Below are positions 37,037 through 48,330 of a stretch of 64,000 nucleotides of DNA, in pieces. The stretch spans positions 62,001 to 126,000 of the forward strand of contig VXSG01000087.1 of assembly GCA_009838075.1 (NCBI GenBank). Direction: 5' to 3'. The notes under the pieces were generated by a model. The model was given only the letters and a program-made list of their open reading frames with translations. It did not search any database and was not told where the DNA came from. Made by a program: the position numbers and the translations under genes. Within the stretch, counting starts at the first letter, position 1; the number at the start of each line of letters is the position of its first letter. Source of the stretch: Boseongicola sp. SB0665_bin_10 (GTDB lineage: Bacteria; Pseudomonadota; Alphaproteobacteria; Rhodobacterales; Rhodobacteraceae).

Positions 37037-38631
37037 GGAGCCGACTCCCCGGGCCCGACCGCCCGGTCGGGCCTCGAAGCGCCCTGCGCGATCTCGAGGT
37101 CATGGGCGCCGCCAAGCATCAAGCCGATCTCTTCCAGGGTAAGTCCGGCCGTATCCCTGGGCTTGCTCAGCCGCCCCTCGTTCAACGCGGAAAACCGCGT
37201 GGAGATTTCCATCAATTCGTCCAGATCCTGGCTGATCACGATGACTGCGGCGCCCTGGCCCGCCAGGTCGAGGAGGGATTGCCGGATCGCGGCCGCGGCC
37301 GCCGCGTCAAGGCCCCAGGTCGGCTGGTTCACCACCAGCACGTCCGGCCGTTGCAGGATCTCGCGACCGATGACGAATTTCTGCAGGTTCCCGCCCGACA
37401 GCGACCGTGCCACGCTTCCGGCCGCGGGAACCCGGACATCGAACTGCTCGATCACGCGCTCGGCATGCGCGCGCGCCTTGCCCCAGTTGACAAATCCGCG
37501 ACTGACCATGCCCATGCGACGTCGGCCGGACAGCGCGGCGTTCTCGATCAGGCTCATGTCCGGTGCCGTCGCGTGACCGAGACGTTCTTCCGGGGCGGCG
37601 AGAACGCCAAGTGCGCGTCGCTCGTTCGGCCCCAACGCACCGATCGGGATGTCCCCGAGCAGGATCGAGTCCGGTGCGCTGCGCGATTCTCCCGAAAACG
37701 CCGCGAGAAGCTCGTCCTGCCCGTTTCCGGCGACACCGCCGATCCCGAGGATCTCGCCACGCCGCACTTCAAGGGAAATGTCCTTCAGTTCCGTTCCGAA
37801 CGCGGCGCCGGACGCCGCTGTCAGTCCGGCTATCGACAGCGCGACTTCACCGGGGTCTTGGGTCCGCGCGGCGGGCAAGGCCAGTTCGCTCCCCACCATT
37901 GTCTCGGCGAGCTCCCGCGCGGATTTCTGGCGAGGGTCGCACGAGCCGGTCACCTTGCCGTGCCGAAGTATGGTGGCCCAGTCACACAGGGCCCTGATTT
38001 CCTCGAGCTTGTGGCTGATATAGAGGATGAGCTTCCCTTCCGCGCGCAGCCTCTTCAGGGTCTCGAACAGAATTGCCACTTCCTGCGGCGTAAGAACGCT
38101 TGTCGGCTCGTCCATGATCAGGACCTGCGGATCCTGCAGGAGGCACCGGATGATCTCGACCCGCTGCCGCTCACCGGCTGACAGCGTGCCGACCAGCCGG
38201 TTCGGGTCCAGCGGCAATCCGTAGGTTTCGCTTACGTCTCGGATGCGCGTCGCCAGTTCCCGCATCGGCGGCGGCACCTCCATGCCAAGCGCGACATTCT
38301 CGGCAACGTCCAGCGCTTCGAACAGGCTGAAGTGCTGGAACACCATCGCGACACCGGCCTGCCGGGCATCATGCGGCGAGGCCGGGGCGTAGACCCGCCC
38401 GTCGAGTTGCATCCGCCCATCGTCAGGACGCAGGAGGCCGTAGACCGTCTTGACCAGCGTCGACTTTCCGGCGCCGTTCTCGCCCAGAAGCGCGTGAACC
38501 TCGCCTCGGCGGGCGGAAAAGCTCACATCGTCGTTGGCCACGACTCCGGGATACGCCTTTCGCAGGCCCTGCACTTCCAGGAGCGGCGTGCTCACGCGCC
38601 CCGCCACGTCACTGCCTGGATCCCGGCGCAT
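37033..38631 (-). CDS. BMP-type ABC transporter ATP-binding protein, two ABC domains
   Basis: A 532-residue double ABC ATPase as found with BMP/nucleoside importers. The first domain has GENGAGKSTLVKTVYG, LSAGERQRVEIIRCL and VLIMDEPTSVLTP; the second has a degenerate Walker A (GGVAGNGQDELLAAFSG), SLSGGNLQKFVIGREI and VLVVNQPTWGLD. Loss of Walker A in the second half is normal for this class. The ATG at 38631 has only 1 bp between AGGAG and the start; GTG at 38595 (STPLLEVQGLRKAYPG) is an alternative. First gene of the importer operon. Confidence 0.9.
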   Translation of the reverse strand: MRRDPGSDVAGRVSTPLLEVQGLRKAYPGVVANDDVSFSARRGEVHALLGENGAGKSTLVKTVYGLLRPDDGRMQLDGRVYAPASPHDARQAGVAMVFQHFSLFEALDVAENVALGMEVPPPMRELATRIRDVSETYGLPLDPNRLVGTLSAGERQRVEIIRCLLQDPQVLIMDEPTSVLTPQEVAILFETLKRLRAEGKLILYISHKLEEIRALCDWATILRHGKVTGSCDPRQKSARELAETMVGSELALPAARTQDPGEVALSIAGLTAASGAAFGTELKDISLEVRRGEILGIGGVAGNGQDELLAAFSGESRSAPDSILLGDIPIGALGPNERRALGVLAAPEERLGHATAPDMSLIENAALSGRRRMGMVSRGFVNWGKARAHAERVIEQFDVRVPAAGSVARSLSGGNLQKFVIGREILQRPDVLVVNQPTWGLDAAAAAAIRQSLLDLAGQGAAVIVISQDLDELMEISTRFSALNEGRLSKPRDTAGLTLEEIGLMLGGAHDLEIAQGASRPDRAVGPGESAP

Positions 38632-38882
38632 GCTCCTGCCAAGGCGATCACCTGACCTTCCCGCCGAGATTGAACGCGTCCAGCCTCATGCTGCATAGCC
38701 CTTCCGGCTCCATCGCCAAACCTGGAGGCTCCCGATCCGGTCCGGTGTCCAGCCTTGGTCCGCCATTGGGTCATTCTGGAAGGCCGGTCGCTTCCGCACA
38801 AGCACGAATCTGCCGGGGCGCCGGCGCCGAATCGCGTTGGGTGCGGCAGTCGGCGACGCAAGGGCGAGACCGGCCGATGCCG

Positions 38883-40493
38883 TCAGCGTGCCGAACGAGG
38901 CCGCGGACTGCCGGCGCCTTCACCCGTTCCCGAACGCGCAGACGCGATGTAAGCCTCGATCCGCTCAACCCCGTCCCCGTCGATTCGCAGACCCTGCTTC
39001 GTCCGACGCCAAAGAAAGTCCTCGGCAGTCATCACCCACTCGTGGGCAATGGCCCAATCCAGTTCAAGCGCGGTGATGGAAGCGCCGAAGTCCCGTCCCA
39101 TGTCATCGCGTGCGCGAACCCCGCTCAGCATCTGTCTCGCCTCGGTGCCGTAGGTGCGGGCCAGCCGCCGCGCCCAGCGCCTGGTCAGGAACGGATGCTT
39201 CGCCAGCAGTTCCGCCACGAGATCCCCGATTCCGTCAACCGGCAGATCGCCGCCGGGCAGGGGCACCGCCGCGGTCCATTCCCGTTCCGGACTTCCCAGC
39301 AGTGGCGCGATCTTGGCAAGTGCGGCTTCGGCCAGCTTGCGGTATGTCGTGATCTTGCCGCCATGGACGCTCAGGAGCGGCGCGCCGTCCGCCTCGTCGA
39401 GCTTCAGGAAATAGCCGCGCGTTGCCGCCGTTGCCGAAGTGGCGCCGTCATCAAGGAGTGGCCGCACGCCGGCATAGGTCCACACAACGTCGTTCTCCGT
39501 CACCGGCGCCTTCAGGTACCGTGACGCGAATTCCAGCAGGTAGCGCATTTCCTTCGCGGTGCAGACGGGCGGCACGGACGGGTCCTCGTGATCCTCGTCG
39601 GTGGTGCCGATCAAGGTGAAGTCCTCTTCGTAGGGAATGGCGAAGATGATCCGGCCATCCGCGCCCTGGAAAAAGTAGCACTTGTCGTGGCTGAAGAGCC
39701 GCCGGGTCACGATGTGACTGCCGCGCACCAGTCGAACGCGTTCGCGTGCGTCCGCCCGCACGACGTTGCCCATTATGTCGTCAACCCACGGACCACCGGC
39801 GTTGACAAGCAGTCGGGCACGAACCTCGAAGGTCCTGCCCTCCGCTTCCAGCGTCACCTTCCAGGAGCCGTCGGTGCGCTCAGCCGAGAGAACCCGCGTG
39901 CGGGTCATGACCTGCGCTCCGCGCGCGGCGGCGTCGCGGGCGTTCAGGACGACGAGCCGCGCGTCCTGGACCCAGCAATCGGAATACTCGAATGCCTTGC
40001 GAAACTTCAGGTCAAGCGGCTCTCCGGCCGGGTCGGTGTCGAGGTCGAGCGTCGCCGTGCCCGGCAGGATGCGGCGCCCTCCGAGATGGTCGTAGAGAAA
40101 GAGGCCCGTCCGGATCAGCCAGGCCGGGCGGCGACCCCTCATCCACGGCATGACGGCTGACAGAAGCCGTGAAGCGGGCGTTCCGACCTCGAAACGCATG
40201 TCGTCATGATAGGGAAGCACGAAACGCATCGGCCAGGAGATATGCGGCATGGCGCGCAGGAGAACCTCCCGTTCGGCAAGCGCCTCGCGCACCAGCCCCA
40301 GCTCGAAATACTCCAGGTACCTGAGGCCGCCGTGAAAGAGCTTGGTCGACGCGCCGGACGTGCCCGAGGCAAGGTCGTTCATCTCGGCGAGACCCACGCT
40401 CATGCCCCGACCCGCAGCATCGCGCGCGATGCCGCAACCGTTGACGCCGCCGCCGATGATGAAGAGGTCGAAGGTGCCGTGTTCGGTGCGCAT
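38883..40493 (-). CDS. glpD: Glycerol-3-phosphate dehydrogenase
   Basis: A 536-residue membrane-associated flavoenzyme oxidising sn-glycerol 3-phosphate to dihydroxyacetone phosphate. FDLFIIGGGVNGCGIARDAAGRGMSVGLAEMNDLASGTSGASTKLFHGGLRYLE is the FAD-binding start and signature; LVNAGGPWVDDI, RGSHIV, FAIPYEEDFTLIGTTDEDHEDP, VRPLLDD and SVHGGKITTYRKLAEAAL are all as expected. Start at 40493. It stands alone; no glycerol transport genes are near. A 310-bp upstream region should hold the promoter. Confidence 0.96.
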   Translation of the reverse strand: MRTEHGTFDLFIIGGGVNGCGIARDAAGRGMSVGLAEMNDLASGTSGASTKLFHGGLRYLEYFELGLVREALAEREVLLRAMPHISWPMRFVLPYHDDMRFEVGTPASRLLSAVMPWMRGRRPAWLIRTGLFLYDHLGGRRILPGTATLDLDTDPAGEPLDLKFRKAFEYSDCWVQDARLVVLNARDAAARGAQVMTRTRVLSAERTDGSWKVTLEAEGRTFEVRARLLVNAGGPWVDDIMGNVVRADARERVRLVRGSHIVTRRLFSHDKCYFFQGADGRIIFAIPYEEDFTLIGTTDEDHEDPSVPPVCTAKEMRYLLEFASRYLKAPVTENDVVWTYAGVRPLLDDGATSATAATRGYFLKLDEADGAPLLSVHGGKITTYRKLAEAALAKIAPLLGSPEREWTAAVPLPGGDLPVDGIGDLVAELLAKHPFLTRRWARRLARTYGTEARQMLSGVRARDDMGRDFGASITALELDWAIAHEWVMTAEDFLWRRTKQGLRIDGDGVERIEAYIASARSGTGEGAGSPRPRSAR

Positions 40494-40803
40494 CTTGCCG
40501 TCCAGTGCAAAGGTCCCTGTTTCGCATTACCGTGCAGGTCCGGCAAGACACCGGCTGGTGGTTGATCCCGCCCGCTCCGGCCCCGCGCCCGGCCCGACAG
40601 GCCCAAGCACGATGTCGCGGTCGCGGGAGGATGGGACGTAATCCGGGCGCGTTCAATCCTGAACTCGCCGAGGGCGCACGAAGGGACCCGGTGACGGGTA
40701 TCCCGTACCGGAAACCCGGGTAGCGGCGGCGACCGCTCCAGGAGACCGGGGACCGCGTCATGTGCCTGCCGGAACGAAGCAAGGCCGGGACACCTGGCGG
40801 GAC
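40494..40803. other. Intergenic region between glpD and hutC
   Basis: About 310 bp without a credible gene. It lies upstream of glpD and downstream of hutC, both on the minus strand, so the glpD promoter should be here, but no clear -35/-10 pair was recognised. Confidence 0.4.
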
Positions 40804-41505
40804 CTAGATACGGGTGCGCATCTGGTGGCCGGGGGCAAACAGGACCTGAACGGCCGTGACGGACTGGTCGTGGTCCCAGGTCAGCCTGTTGACCGCAAGC
40901 AACGCGCTGTTTTCCGGGCAGTTCAGGTGTTTCGCGTTCTCGGCGGTGGCCGGCTTTGCCGCGAACGCGATCTCGCCTTTCGTGTAGGGAACATTTTGCA
41001 GCAACCATTCATTGGCACTGACGGATCGAAAGTCCTGCCCAAGTGCGCCGGGCACGTGGAGCGTGTTGATCCAACGATCTTCCAGCGCGTATGGCGCATC
41101 GTTCGACAGATGCAGGGCCATGACATGCAGCAACCGTTCCTGCACTCCAACACCAAGGGCGGCGCTTATGTGGGTGGGCGCGGCGCGGACTTCCCGGAGG
41201 GCCAGCTGGTATCCGTAGCGCGCGCCGCGGTCCTCGACCTCGTGCCGGATCACCGCGATGTTCAGGGTCGCCTTGGCAACGGGCGGTGCAGCGACCCGGG
41301 TGCCCGCCTTGCGCCTGCGCTCCAGCAAGCCACCGTCCGCAAGGCTGCGCAGCGCGCGATTCACCGTGGTGCGGGCGCATCCGAACTCCTTGGCAAGCTC
41401 GGCTTCGTTGGGGATCAAGTCTCCGGGCTTCCATTCGCGTGCGTGAATGCGGCGCAAGACTTCCTCTTGCACGCCCTGCCAAGTCTGTGCCGCCTGCACG
41501 TTCAT
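40804..41505 (-). CDS. hutC: Histidine utilisation repressor HutC (GntR/UTRA family)
   Basis: A 233-residue GntR regulator. The N-terminal winged helix is QEEVLRRIHAREWKPGDLIPNEAELAKEFGCARTTVNRALRSLADGGLLERRRKAGTRVA; the UTRA effector domain includes DAPYALEDRWINTLHVPGALGQDF and TAVQVLFAPGHQMRT, typical of HutC, which binds urocanate. The ATG overlaps the hutF stop (ATGA), so hutF and hutC are cotranscribed. It should repress the divergent hut promoters through the palindrome at 42884-42903 and thereby control itself. Confidence 0.95.
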   Translation of the reverse strand: MNVQAAQTWQGVQEEVLRRIHAREWKPGDLIPNEAELAKEFGCARTTVNRALRSLADGGLLERRRKAGTRVAAPPVAKATLNIAVIRHEVEDRGARYGYQLALREVRAAPTHISAALGVGVQERLLHVMALHLSNDAPYALEDRWINTLHVPGALGQDFRSVSANEWLLQNVPYTKGEIAFAAKPATAENAKHLNCPENSALLAVNRLTWDHDQSVTAVQVLFAPGHQMRTRI

Positions 41506-42863
41506 AGAGCGCCCTTCAGAGCGTCGATGGTTCTCACGTAGCCTGCGACAATTTCAGTTCTTGCGACATGCCTGCCTTGCCGGACCTTATGCCGGCCCGC
41601 CGACCAGACATCGGAAACCAGCCTGTCGTCGCCCGCAAAAATCCATGCATCAAGGGCGGCATCCCCGCCGAAGCCGTGCAAGATGACCGACGTGGTGTCG
41701 AGCGCCAGCATGTCTGCCCAGTGGCCCGATTCCAGGCGTCCGGACTTGCGTCCCGCGGCGAGCGCGCCACCTTGCAGGACATGCTCGAAGAGACGGCGCC
41801 CTGTCGACATCCGCGCGGTTGCGAACGCTGCGCGCGTGTGATCCCGAAGGCGCTGGGAATAGTCGAGGGTGCGCAGTTCCTCGCTCAACGCGATACGGAT
41901 GTTGCTGTCCGATCCGACGGCAAGGCGGCCCCCTTCCCCAGCCCAGCGCACGCCGTCAAATATCCCGTCGCCCAGGCTGCTCTCCGTGATCGGGCACAGG
42001 CCTGCAACGGCCCCCGTCGCGGCAAGGCGGGTCGTCTCTGACGGCGTCATCTGGGTGCAGTGGATCAGGCACCAGCGTTCATCCAGCGCCATGTGATCCA
42101 GGGCCCATTCCACGGGCCGCGCACCCCATTGCGCCTGCACCTCCTCGACCTCGGGGAGTTGCTCCGCGAGGTGCATGTGGATCGGACCATCCGGGAACTG
42201 GTCGGCGTAGGTCTTCAGGATCTCTGACGCGACGGCCCTCAGGGAATGCGGTGCCACACCGATTTGCGTGTCATCCGGCAAAGTCGTCAACGCGCCTTGC
42301 GCTGCATCGTGCAATCGCCGGAACTGGTCCAGGCCATTTCCGAACCGGACTTGCCCCGGTCCCAGTCCGCGACCGTCGCATCCGCCGAACTCATAGTGCA
42401 CCGGCAAGAGGCACAAGCCGATTCCGGTCCTGTTCGCCGCAGCGGCGATGCGCTCCGACATCTCTCCCAAGTTGTCATACGGGGTGCCTGCAGGCGTATG
42501 ATGCAAGTAGTGGAATTCGGCATTGGTGCTGTATCCCGCCTCCAGCATCTCCATCTGGACGAACGCCGCGATCGCCTCCACGTGTTCCGGCGTGAGATGG
42601 TCCAGGAATCGAAACATCAGGGCGCGCCACGTCCAGAAGCTGTCCGTGGGGTTCGGCCCCCGCCGCTCGGTGAGACCGGCCATCGCGCGCTGAAACGCAT
42701 GGCTGTGCACGTTCACCGGCGACGGGAGCAGCAATCCAACGCAATGCCCGGCCTTCGAAGCACCGGTTTCCACCTGTGCAATGCGACCGGAGCCATCCAC
42801 CGCAACCGCCACTTCTGATGCCCAGCCATTCGGCAACAGCGCCGATTCTGCCCAGATTCGCAT
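41502..42863 (-). CDS. hutF: Formimidoylglutamate deiminase
   Basis: A 453-residue amidohydrolase that converts formiminoglutamate to N-formylglutamate and ammonia. [18 protein letters not shown] contains the HxH metal pair (His53, His55); [15 protein letters not shown] and [11 protein letters not shown] supply further metal ligands, and [11 protein letters not shown] the catalytic Asp. Start at 42863 ([14 protein letters not shown]) is preferred because the longer frame would begin inside the operator; AGTGGA lies just upstream. Pairs with hutG in the five-step histidine pathway. Confidence 0.95.
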   Translation of the reverse strand: MRIWAESALLPNGWASEVAVAVDGSGRIAQVETGASKAGHCVGLLLPSPVNVHSHAFQRAMAGLTERRGPNPTDSFWTWRALMFRFLDHLTPEHVEAIAAFVQMEMLEAGYSTNAEFHYLHHTPAGTPYDNLGEMSERIAAAANRTGIGLCLLPVHYEFGGCDGRGLGPGQVRFGNGLDQFRRLHDAAQGALTTLPDDTQIGVAPHSLRAVASEILKTYADQFPDGPIHMHLAEQLPEVEEVQAQWGARPVEWALDHMALDERWCLIHCTQMTPSETTRLAATGAVAGLCPITESSLGDGIFDGVRWAGEGGRLAVGSDSNIRIALSEELRTLDYSQRLRDHTRAAFATARMSTGRRLFEHVLQGGALAAGRKSGRLESGHWADMLALDTTSVILHGFGGDAALDAWIFAGDDRLVSDVWSAGRHKVRQGRHVARTEIVAGYVRTIDALKGAL

Positions 42864-42874
42864 TTTATGTCCAC

Positions 42875-42903
42875 TTGACATGCTATTATGTATATACATA
42901 ATA
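42875..42903 (+). promoter_or_regulatory. Promoter of hutIHGU
   Basis: TTGACA at 42875-42880 is followed after 16-17 bp by CATAAT/ATAATA (42897-42903), a near-consensus sigma-70 promoter pointing to hutI. The -10 box lies inside the HutC palindrome, so bound repressor would block polymerase. Confidence 0.7.
42884..42903. promoter_or_regulatory. Probable HutC operator (perfect 20-bp palindrome)
   Basis: TATTATGTATATACATAATA is a perfect palindrome between the divergent hutF and hutI genes. Its core ATGTATATACAT agrees with the known type of HutC target (TGTATATACA). It covers the -10 boxes of both promoters, so one repressor dimer could silence both arms of the regulon until urocanate accumulates. 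Confidence 0.85.
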
Positions 42904-42925
42904 CATGATCAGCTTCCCAAGACAA
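42898..42925 (-). promoter_or_regulatory. Promoter of hutFC
   Basis: On the minus strand TTGTCT (42920-42925) and TATTAT (42898-42903) are 16 bp apart, pointing to hutF. The -10 shares the HutC palindrome with the opposite promoter. Confidence 0.55.
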
Positions 42926-42939
42926 GCGAGTCGCACCCG

Positions 42940-44133
42940 ATGCTCCTGACCAATGCCCGCATTGCCACGCTGGCCGACGATGACAGCTTTGGACTGATTG
43001 AAGATGGCGCAATCGCGATCAAGGACACCCACATCGCCTGGGTCGGCCCGCGAGCGGAACTGCCCGCGCCGTACCAGGATCTTGAGGCAAGCGACCTCGA
43101 TGGCCGCCTCGTCACGCCCGCCCTGATCGACTGCCATACGCATGTGGTCTTTGGCGGAAACCGTGCAGCCGAGTTCGAATTGCGTCTCAACGGCGCAAGC
43201 TACGAGGAGGTCGCCAAGGCCGGCGGCGGGATCGTCTCGACCGTGGCAGCGACCCGGGCCGCGAGCGAAGGCGCGCTGCTCTCGGAGGCGCTGGCCCGTG
43301 TCGACGCGATGATCGCGGAAGGCGTCGCGCTGATCGAGGTGAAGTCCGGTTACGGGCTGGACCTGAGCAGCGAGCCAAAAATGCTGCGCGTGGCACGAGC
43401 CGTCGCCGGCGCACGCCCGGTGGATGTGCGCACCAGCTATCTCGGCGCCCATGCAACCCCGCCCGAATATCAAGGCAGTCCCGACGCCTACATTGACGAG
43501 GTTTGCATCCCCGCCCTGCGAGCAGTTCACGCGGAAGGCCTGGTCGACGCAGTGGACGGGTTCTGCGAGGGGATCGCCTTTGACACGGCGCAGATGGCGC
43601 GCGTGTTTGACGTCGCCGCAGAGCTGGGGCTGCCTGTCAAGCTGCATGCCGAGCAGTTGTCGAACATCGGCGGCGCGCGCCTTGCAGCGCAATACCGCGC
43701 GTTGAGCGCGGACCATCTGGAATACGCCAGCGAGAGCGACGCCGAAGCCATGGCCGCCTCCGGCACGGTTGCAGTGCTGTTGCCCGGTGCATTCTACACG
43801 CTGCACGAAACGCAAGTGCCGCCGGTCCGGGCGTTTCGGAGACATCGCGTGCCAATGGCCCTGGCAACGGACTGCAACCCGGGCTCGTCCCCCATGACCT
43901 CGCCGCTACTGGCCCTGAACATGGGCTGCACGCTCTTCCGGATGACGCCGCTTGAAGCGCTTTTGGGCATGACCGCACATGCCGCCAAGGCCCTGGGCGC
44001 GGAGGACCGGGGAAGGATTGTCCCGGGAAAGCGCGCCGATCTCTGCGTATGGGACATTGCACACCCGGCCGAGCTGGCCTATCGCATCGGGTTCAATCCC
44101 CTGCACGCGCGCATTTTTGCGGGAAGGCAATGA
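42940..44133 (+). CDS. hutI: Imidazolonepropionase
   Basis: A 397-residue amidohydrolase that hydrolyses imidazolone-5-propionate to formiminoglutamate. [37 protein letters not shown] holds the HxH metal site (His66, His68); [19 protein letters not shown] and [11 protein letters not shown] add the remaining metal and catalytic residues. The ATG at 42940 is chosen because the open frame upstream crosses the promoter and operator. The stop overlaps the hutH start (ATGA). Confidence 0.97.
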   Translation: MLLTNARIATLADDDSFGLIEDGAIAIKDTHIAWVGPRAELPAPYQDLEASDLDGRLVTPALIDCHTHVVFGGNRAAEFELRLNGASYEEVAKAGGGIVSTVAATRAASEGALLSEALARVDAMIAEGVALIEVKSGYGLDLSSEPKMLRVARAVAGARPVDVRTSYLGAHATPPEYQGSPDAYIDEVCIPALRAVHAEGLVDAVDGFCEGIAFDTAQMARVFDVAAELGLPVKLHAEQLSNIGGARLAAQYRALSADHLEYASESDAEAMAASGTVAVLLPGAFYTLHETQVPPVRAFRRHRVPMALATDCNPGSSPMTSPLLALNMGCTLFRMTPLEALLGMTAHAAKALGAEDRGRIVPGKRADLCVWDIAHPAELAYRIGFNPLHARIFAGRQ

Positions 44134-45671
44134 CCGTCGTCCTGGACCCGGGTGCGGCCACACTTGCCCAGCTGAACGACATCTGGGCCGCGCAGCGCCC
44201 GGTCCGGCTGGACTCGACTGCCAGTCCCGCAATCGAGGCCGCCGCAAGAATGGTCGCGCAAGCCGCTGCCGACGACGACCCCGTCTACGGAGTCAACACC
44301 GGCTTCGGGAAGCTCGCGAGCGTCAAGATCGCGGCAGAAGACTCGAGCAGCCTGCAGCGGAACCTGGTCCTGTCCCATTGCTGCGGCGTCGGCGAGCCTC
44401 TGGACGTCGCCACGACCCGGCTGATGATGGTGCTGAAACTCCTGTCGCTCGGGCGCGGGGCGTCGGGGGTGGCGCTGCCAACCGTAACCCTGATCGAGGA
44501 CATGCTCGATGCCGGCGTAACGCCCGTCATTCCGGTTCAGGGTTCGGTCGGTGCGTCCGGCGACCTGGCTCCTCTCGCCCATCTGGCCGCGGCGATGATC
44601 GGCGAAGGCGAAGCCGTCCTTGAGGGCGCCCGGATGCCAGCCGGCGATGCACTCGGGAAAGCGGGCCTGACCCCGATCGTTCTTGGCGCGAAGGAAGGTC
44701 TGGCCCTGATCAACGGCACCCAGTTTTCGACAGCCTGTGCCTTGGCGGGACTCTGGGGCGCCTGGACGAATGCCGCGACCGCCGTGGTGACCTGCGCGAT
44801 GTCTACCGACGCGATCATGGGCTCGACCGCACCCTTGCACCCGGCGATCCACGCTCTGCGCGGCCATGCCGGGCAATCCGCGGTGGCCGAGGCGCAGCGC
44901 AGCCTGATGCGAGGGTCCGAGATCCGCGAAAGCCATCGCGTCGGCGACACGAGAGTGCAGGATCCCTATTGCATACGCTGCCAGCCGCAAGTCACGGGCG
45001 CCGCGATGGACCTGCTTCATGCCGCGGGACGCACGCTTGAAATCGAAGCCAATGCCGTCACCGACAATCCGCTCGTCCTTGTCGAGGACGCCGTGATCGT
45101 CTCGGGCGGGAACTTCCATGCCGAGCCGGTCGGCTTTGCCGCCGACCAGGTCGCGCTCGCGGTGTCGGAGATCGGCGCGATTGCCCAGCGGCGCGTCGCC
45201 TTGATGGTCGATCCGACGCTGTCCTTTGACTTGCCGCCTTTCCTGACACCGGATCCCGGCCTGAATTCCGGCCTGATGATTGCCGAAGTGGCGACGGCGG
45301 CCCTGATGAGCGAAAACAAGCATCTCGCCAATCCCTGCACCACCGACAGCACGCCAACCTCCGCGAACCAGGAGGATCATGTCAGCATGGCCGCCCATGG
45401 CGCGCGGCGGCTAGAGCGCATGAACGCCAACCTGAACGTGATCCTGGGCGTCGAGGCCATGTGCGCCGCGCAGGGAATCGAGTTCCGCGCGCCGCTGAAG
45501 ACGAGCGCGGCGCTGGCGCAGGTCCTGCATGCGCTGCGCGCCAAGGTGCCGGCCGTGACCGAAGACCGGTACATGGCACCGTCCCTGGAATCCGCTGCCC
45601 GGCTCGTCGCAACCGGGTCGCTGGCGGATGCCGTGGACCTGCCCGCATATGTTCAAGGATCACTGTCATGA
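44130..45671 (+). CDS. hutH: Histidine ammonia-lyase
   Basis: A 513-residue MIO-dependent lyase that turns histidine into urocanate, the first pathway step. The MIO-forming Ala-Ser-Gly is at residues 142-144 in [14 protein letters not shown], exactly the canonical position, and the active-site Tyr53 lies in [10 protein letters not shown]. Length and all later blocks ([34 protein letters not shown]) are normal. Start overlaps the hutI stop, and stop overlaps the hutG start. Confidence 0.98.
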   Translation: MTVVLDPGAATLAQLNDIWAAQRPVRLDSTASPAIEAAARMVAQAAADDDPVYGVNTGFGKLASVKIAAEDSSSLQRNLVLSHCCGVGEPLDVATTRLMMVLKLLSLGRGASGVALPTVTLIEDMLDAGVTPVIPVQGSVGASGDLAPLAHLAAAMIGEGEAVLEGARMPAGDALGKAGLTPIVLGAKEGLALINGTQFSTACALAGLWGAWTNAATAVVTCAMSTDAIMGSTAPLHPAIHALRGHAGQSAVAEAQRSLMRGSEIRESHRVGDTRVQDPYCIRCQPQVTGAAMDLLHAAGRTLEIEANAVTDNPLVLVEDAVIVSGGNFHAEPVGFAADQVALAVSEIGAIAQRRVALMVDPTLSFDLPPFLTPDPGLNSGLMIAEVATAALMSENKHLANPCTTDSTPTSANQEDHVSMAAHGARRLERMNANLNVILGVEAMCAAQGIEFRAPLKTSAALAQVLHALRAKVPAVTEDRYMAPSLESAARLVATGSLADAVDLPAYVQGSLS

Positions 45672-46468
45672 CTCCTGTCGAGGTCGCGCGTGGCACGGGT
45701 CCCGTTGTGCTGGCGGTTCCACATACCGGGACCCACGTGCCGGAAGGGATAGGGGCGCGCCTGGGCGAACGCGGACGCAGGTTGACGGACACTGACTGGC
45801 ATGTCGATCGGCTCTATGACGGCTTGCTGCCTGACGCGACCACCGTTCGCGCGACCTTTCACCGCTATGTCATCGACGCCAACCGCGACCCGTCGGGAGA
45901 GAGCCTGTACCCCGGCCAGAACACCACGGCGCTCGTGCCGCTGACGGACTTCGACGGGCATGACATCTGGGACGTCCCGCCGACCGCGGCGGACGTCGAA
46001 GCCGGCCGCACGGCCTGGCACGCCCCCTATCACGAGGCGCTTCAGGCGGAGCTGGACCGCGTGCGACAACGGCATGGGGTGGCGATCCTCTACGACTGCC
46101 ACTCCATCCGGTCCCGGATCCCGTTCCTCTTTGACGGCACGTTGCCCGACTTCAACATCGGCACCAATATGGGAACCTCCTGCGCGCCGACGCTGCAGGA
46201 CGCCGTCTCGCGGGTCTGCGAGGACGCGCCCGGCTGCAGCACCGTTGTGAACGGACGCTTCAAGGGCGGCTGGACCACGCGGCACTATGGCCGCCCGGGC
46301 GAGGGCTGCCACGCGATCCAGGTGGAACTTGCGCAATCGACCTACCTGGCGGAAGAGGCCCCGCCATGGACCTACGACACCGAGAAGGCCGACCGCTTGC
46401 GATCCCGCTTGAAGACCGTCCTGACAACCGTGGCCGACACGGCCTCCAGCTTGGGAGCTTATCGATGA
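45668..46468 (+). CDS. hutG: N-formylglutamate deformylase
   Basis: A 266-residue N-formylglutamate amidohydrolase giving glutamate and formate, the last step of the HutF-type route. [16 protein letters not shown] is the family start; [24 protein letters not shown] and [19 protein letters not shown] provide metal and substrate residues; [29 protein letters not shown] is the C-terminal signature. It is sandwiched by ATGA overlaps with hutH and hutU. Confidence 0.96.
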   Translation: MTPVEVARGTGPVVLAVPHTGTHVPEGIGARLGERGRRLTDTDWHVDRLYDGLLPDATTVRATFHRYVIDANRDPSGESLYPGQNTTALVPLTDFDGHDIWDVPPTAADVEAGRTAWHAPYHEALQAELDRVRQRHGVAILYDCHSIRSRIPFLFDGTLPDFNIGTNMGTSCAPTLQDAVSRVCEDAPGCSTVVNGRFKGGWTTRHYGRPGEGCHAIQVELAQSTYLAEEAPPWTYDTEKADRLRSRLKTVLTTVADTASSLGAYR

Positions 46469-48135
46469 CCGACCCGCGCCACAACATCCGCGACGTCTTT
46501 CCTCCAACGGGTTCGGCAATCACCGCGAAGAGCTGGCTGACCGAGGCGCCGATGCGGATGCTGATGAACAACCTGCACCCGGACGTGGCCGAAAGCCCGC
46601 ATGAACTGGTGGTTTATGGCGGCATCGGCCGCGCTGCACGCACATGGGACGATTTCGACACGATCGTCGCGGCGCTTCAAGGGCTGGAGGACACGGAGAC
46701 CCTGCTCGTGCAATCCGGCAAGCCGGTCGGGATCTTCGGCACCCACAAGGACGCGCCCCGCGTCCTGATCGCCAATTCCAACCTCGTTCCCAACTGGGCC
46801 AACTGGAACCATTTCAACGAACTCGACAGAAAGGGCCTTGCCATGTACGGCCAGATGACGGCCGGATCCTGGATCTACATTGGCACGCAAGGCATCGTGC
46901 AGGGCACCTATGAGACGTTCATGGAGGCAGGTCGTCAGCACTATGGCGGCAACCTGAACGGACGCTGGATCCTGACGAGCGGTCTGGGCGGCATGGGCGG
47001 CGCGCAACCTCTGGCGGCGGTCATGGCCGGGGCTTGCTGCCTTGCCGTCGAATGCGACGAGACCCGCGCCGATTTCCGCATTCGCACGCGCTATGTCGAC
47101 GAAAAGACCCATTCGCTCGACGAGGCGCTGGAGATGGTCGAGCGCTGGACGGGCGCTGGCGAGGCAAGGTCCGTGGCGCTGATAGGCAACGCGGCGGACG
47201 TGGTCCCCGAATTGGCCAGTCGCGGGGTTCGGCCCGACATCGTGACCGACCAGACCTCCGCCCACGATCCGATCCACGGCTACCTGCCGCAAGGGTGGAG
47301 CGTGGCGGATTGGCGTGAAAGGCAGGAAAGCGATCCGAAGGCGGTGGAAAGAGCCGCCCGTGCCTCGATGAAGGTGCATGTCGCCGCGATGGTGGACTTC
47401 TGGAACCGGGGCGTGCCGACACTGGACTACGGCAACAACATCCGGCAGGTGGCGCAGGAAGAGGGCCTGGAAAACGCCTTTGCCTTCCCCGGATTCGTGC
47501 CCGCCTACATTCGCCCGCTATTCTGCCGGGGCGTCGGTCCGTTTCGCTGGTGCGCGCTGTCGGGCGATCCGGAAGACATCTACAAGACCGATGCCAAGGT
47601 GAAGGAGCTGGTCGAGGATCCGCATTTGCACAACTGGCTCGACATGGCCCGGGAGCGCATCTCCTTCCAGGGACTGCCGGCGCGGATCTGCTGGGTGGGC
47701 CTCGGCGTGCGCCACAGGCTCGGGCTTGCCTTCAACGAAATGGTGCGGACCGGCGAGCTGTCCGCCCCGGTCGTCATCGGGCGCGACCACCTGGACGGAG
47801 GTTCGGTCGCGTCACCCAACCGCGAAACCGAAGCGATGAAGGACGGCTCGGACGCCGTGTCCGACTGGCCCATGCTGAACGCGATGCTGAACGTCGCGAG
47901 CGGCGCCACCTGGGTGTCGCTGCATCACGGCGGCGGGGTCGGCATGGGCTTCAGCCAGCATGCGGGCATGGTCATCTGCTGTGACGGCACGGAAGACGCC
48001 GACCGCCGCATCGCAAACGTCCTTTGGAACGATCCTGCCACAGGTGTCATGCGACACGCGGATGCCGGCTATGAAATCGCTCTGGAATGCGCGCGCGCGC
48101 AGGGACTGAACTTGCCCGGAATCCTGGAAGCGTGA
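46465..48135 (+). CDS. hutU: Urocanate hydratase
   Basis: A 556-residue NAD-dependent urocanase producing imidazolonepropionate. [26 protein letters not shown] is the Rossmann NAD site; [49 protein letters not shown] and the active-site Cys region [23 protein letters not shown] are intact. Length equals the bacterial norm. It is the last gene of hutIHGU and converges with the DddP-like gene 195 bp away. Confidence 0.98.
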   Translation: MTDPRHNIRDVFPPTGSAITAKSWLTEAPMRMLMNNLHPDVAESPHELVVYGGIGRAARTWDDFDTIVAALQGLEDTETLLVQSGKPVGIFGTHKDAPRVLIANSNLVPNWANWNHFNELDRKGLAMYGQMTAGSWIYIGTQGIVQGTYETFMEAGRQHYGGNLNGRWILTSGLGGMGGAQPLAAVMAGACCLAVECDETRADFRIRTRYVDEKTHSLDEALEMVERWTGAGEARSVALIGNAADVVPELASRGVRPDIVTDQTSAHDPIHGYLPQGWSVADWRERQESDPKAVERAARASMKVHVAAMVDFWNRGVPTLDYGNNIRQVAQEEGLENAFAFPGFVPAYIRPLFCRGVGPFRWCALSGDPEDIYKTDAKVKELVEDPHLHNWLDMARERISFQGLPARICWVGLGVRHRLGLAFNEMVRTGELSAPVVIGRDHLDGGSVASPNRETEAMKDGSDAVSDWPMLNAMLNVASGATWVSLHHGGGVGMGFSQHAGMVICCDGTEDADRRIANVLWNDPATGVMRHADAGYEIALECARAQGLNLPGILEA

Positions 48136-48330
48136 CTGCCCCCGGGCCTTGACGGGCCTTGCGGCGCGTTCGACAGGTCCATGGCACTGAAAGCCGCAAG
48201 GCATGCGGCGGCCAGGGGTCATGGTGTCACGCGCGACCGCGTCGCCTGTTTCGGGTGGGGCTTGCGCGGCAGGTCGGCGTCAGGAGTGCGTCCGTGCGCG
48301 AAAGTGCGCCGGAACGGACAGGCGTGGTCT

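Noticed and set aside
35627-37576. 649-codon open frame on the plus strand
   Set aside because: It is antisense to the BMP permease and ATPase genes, without motifs or a ribosome site.
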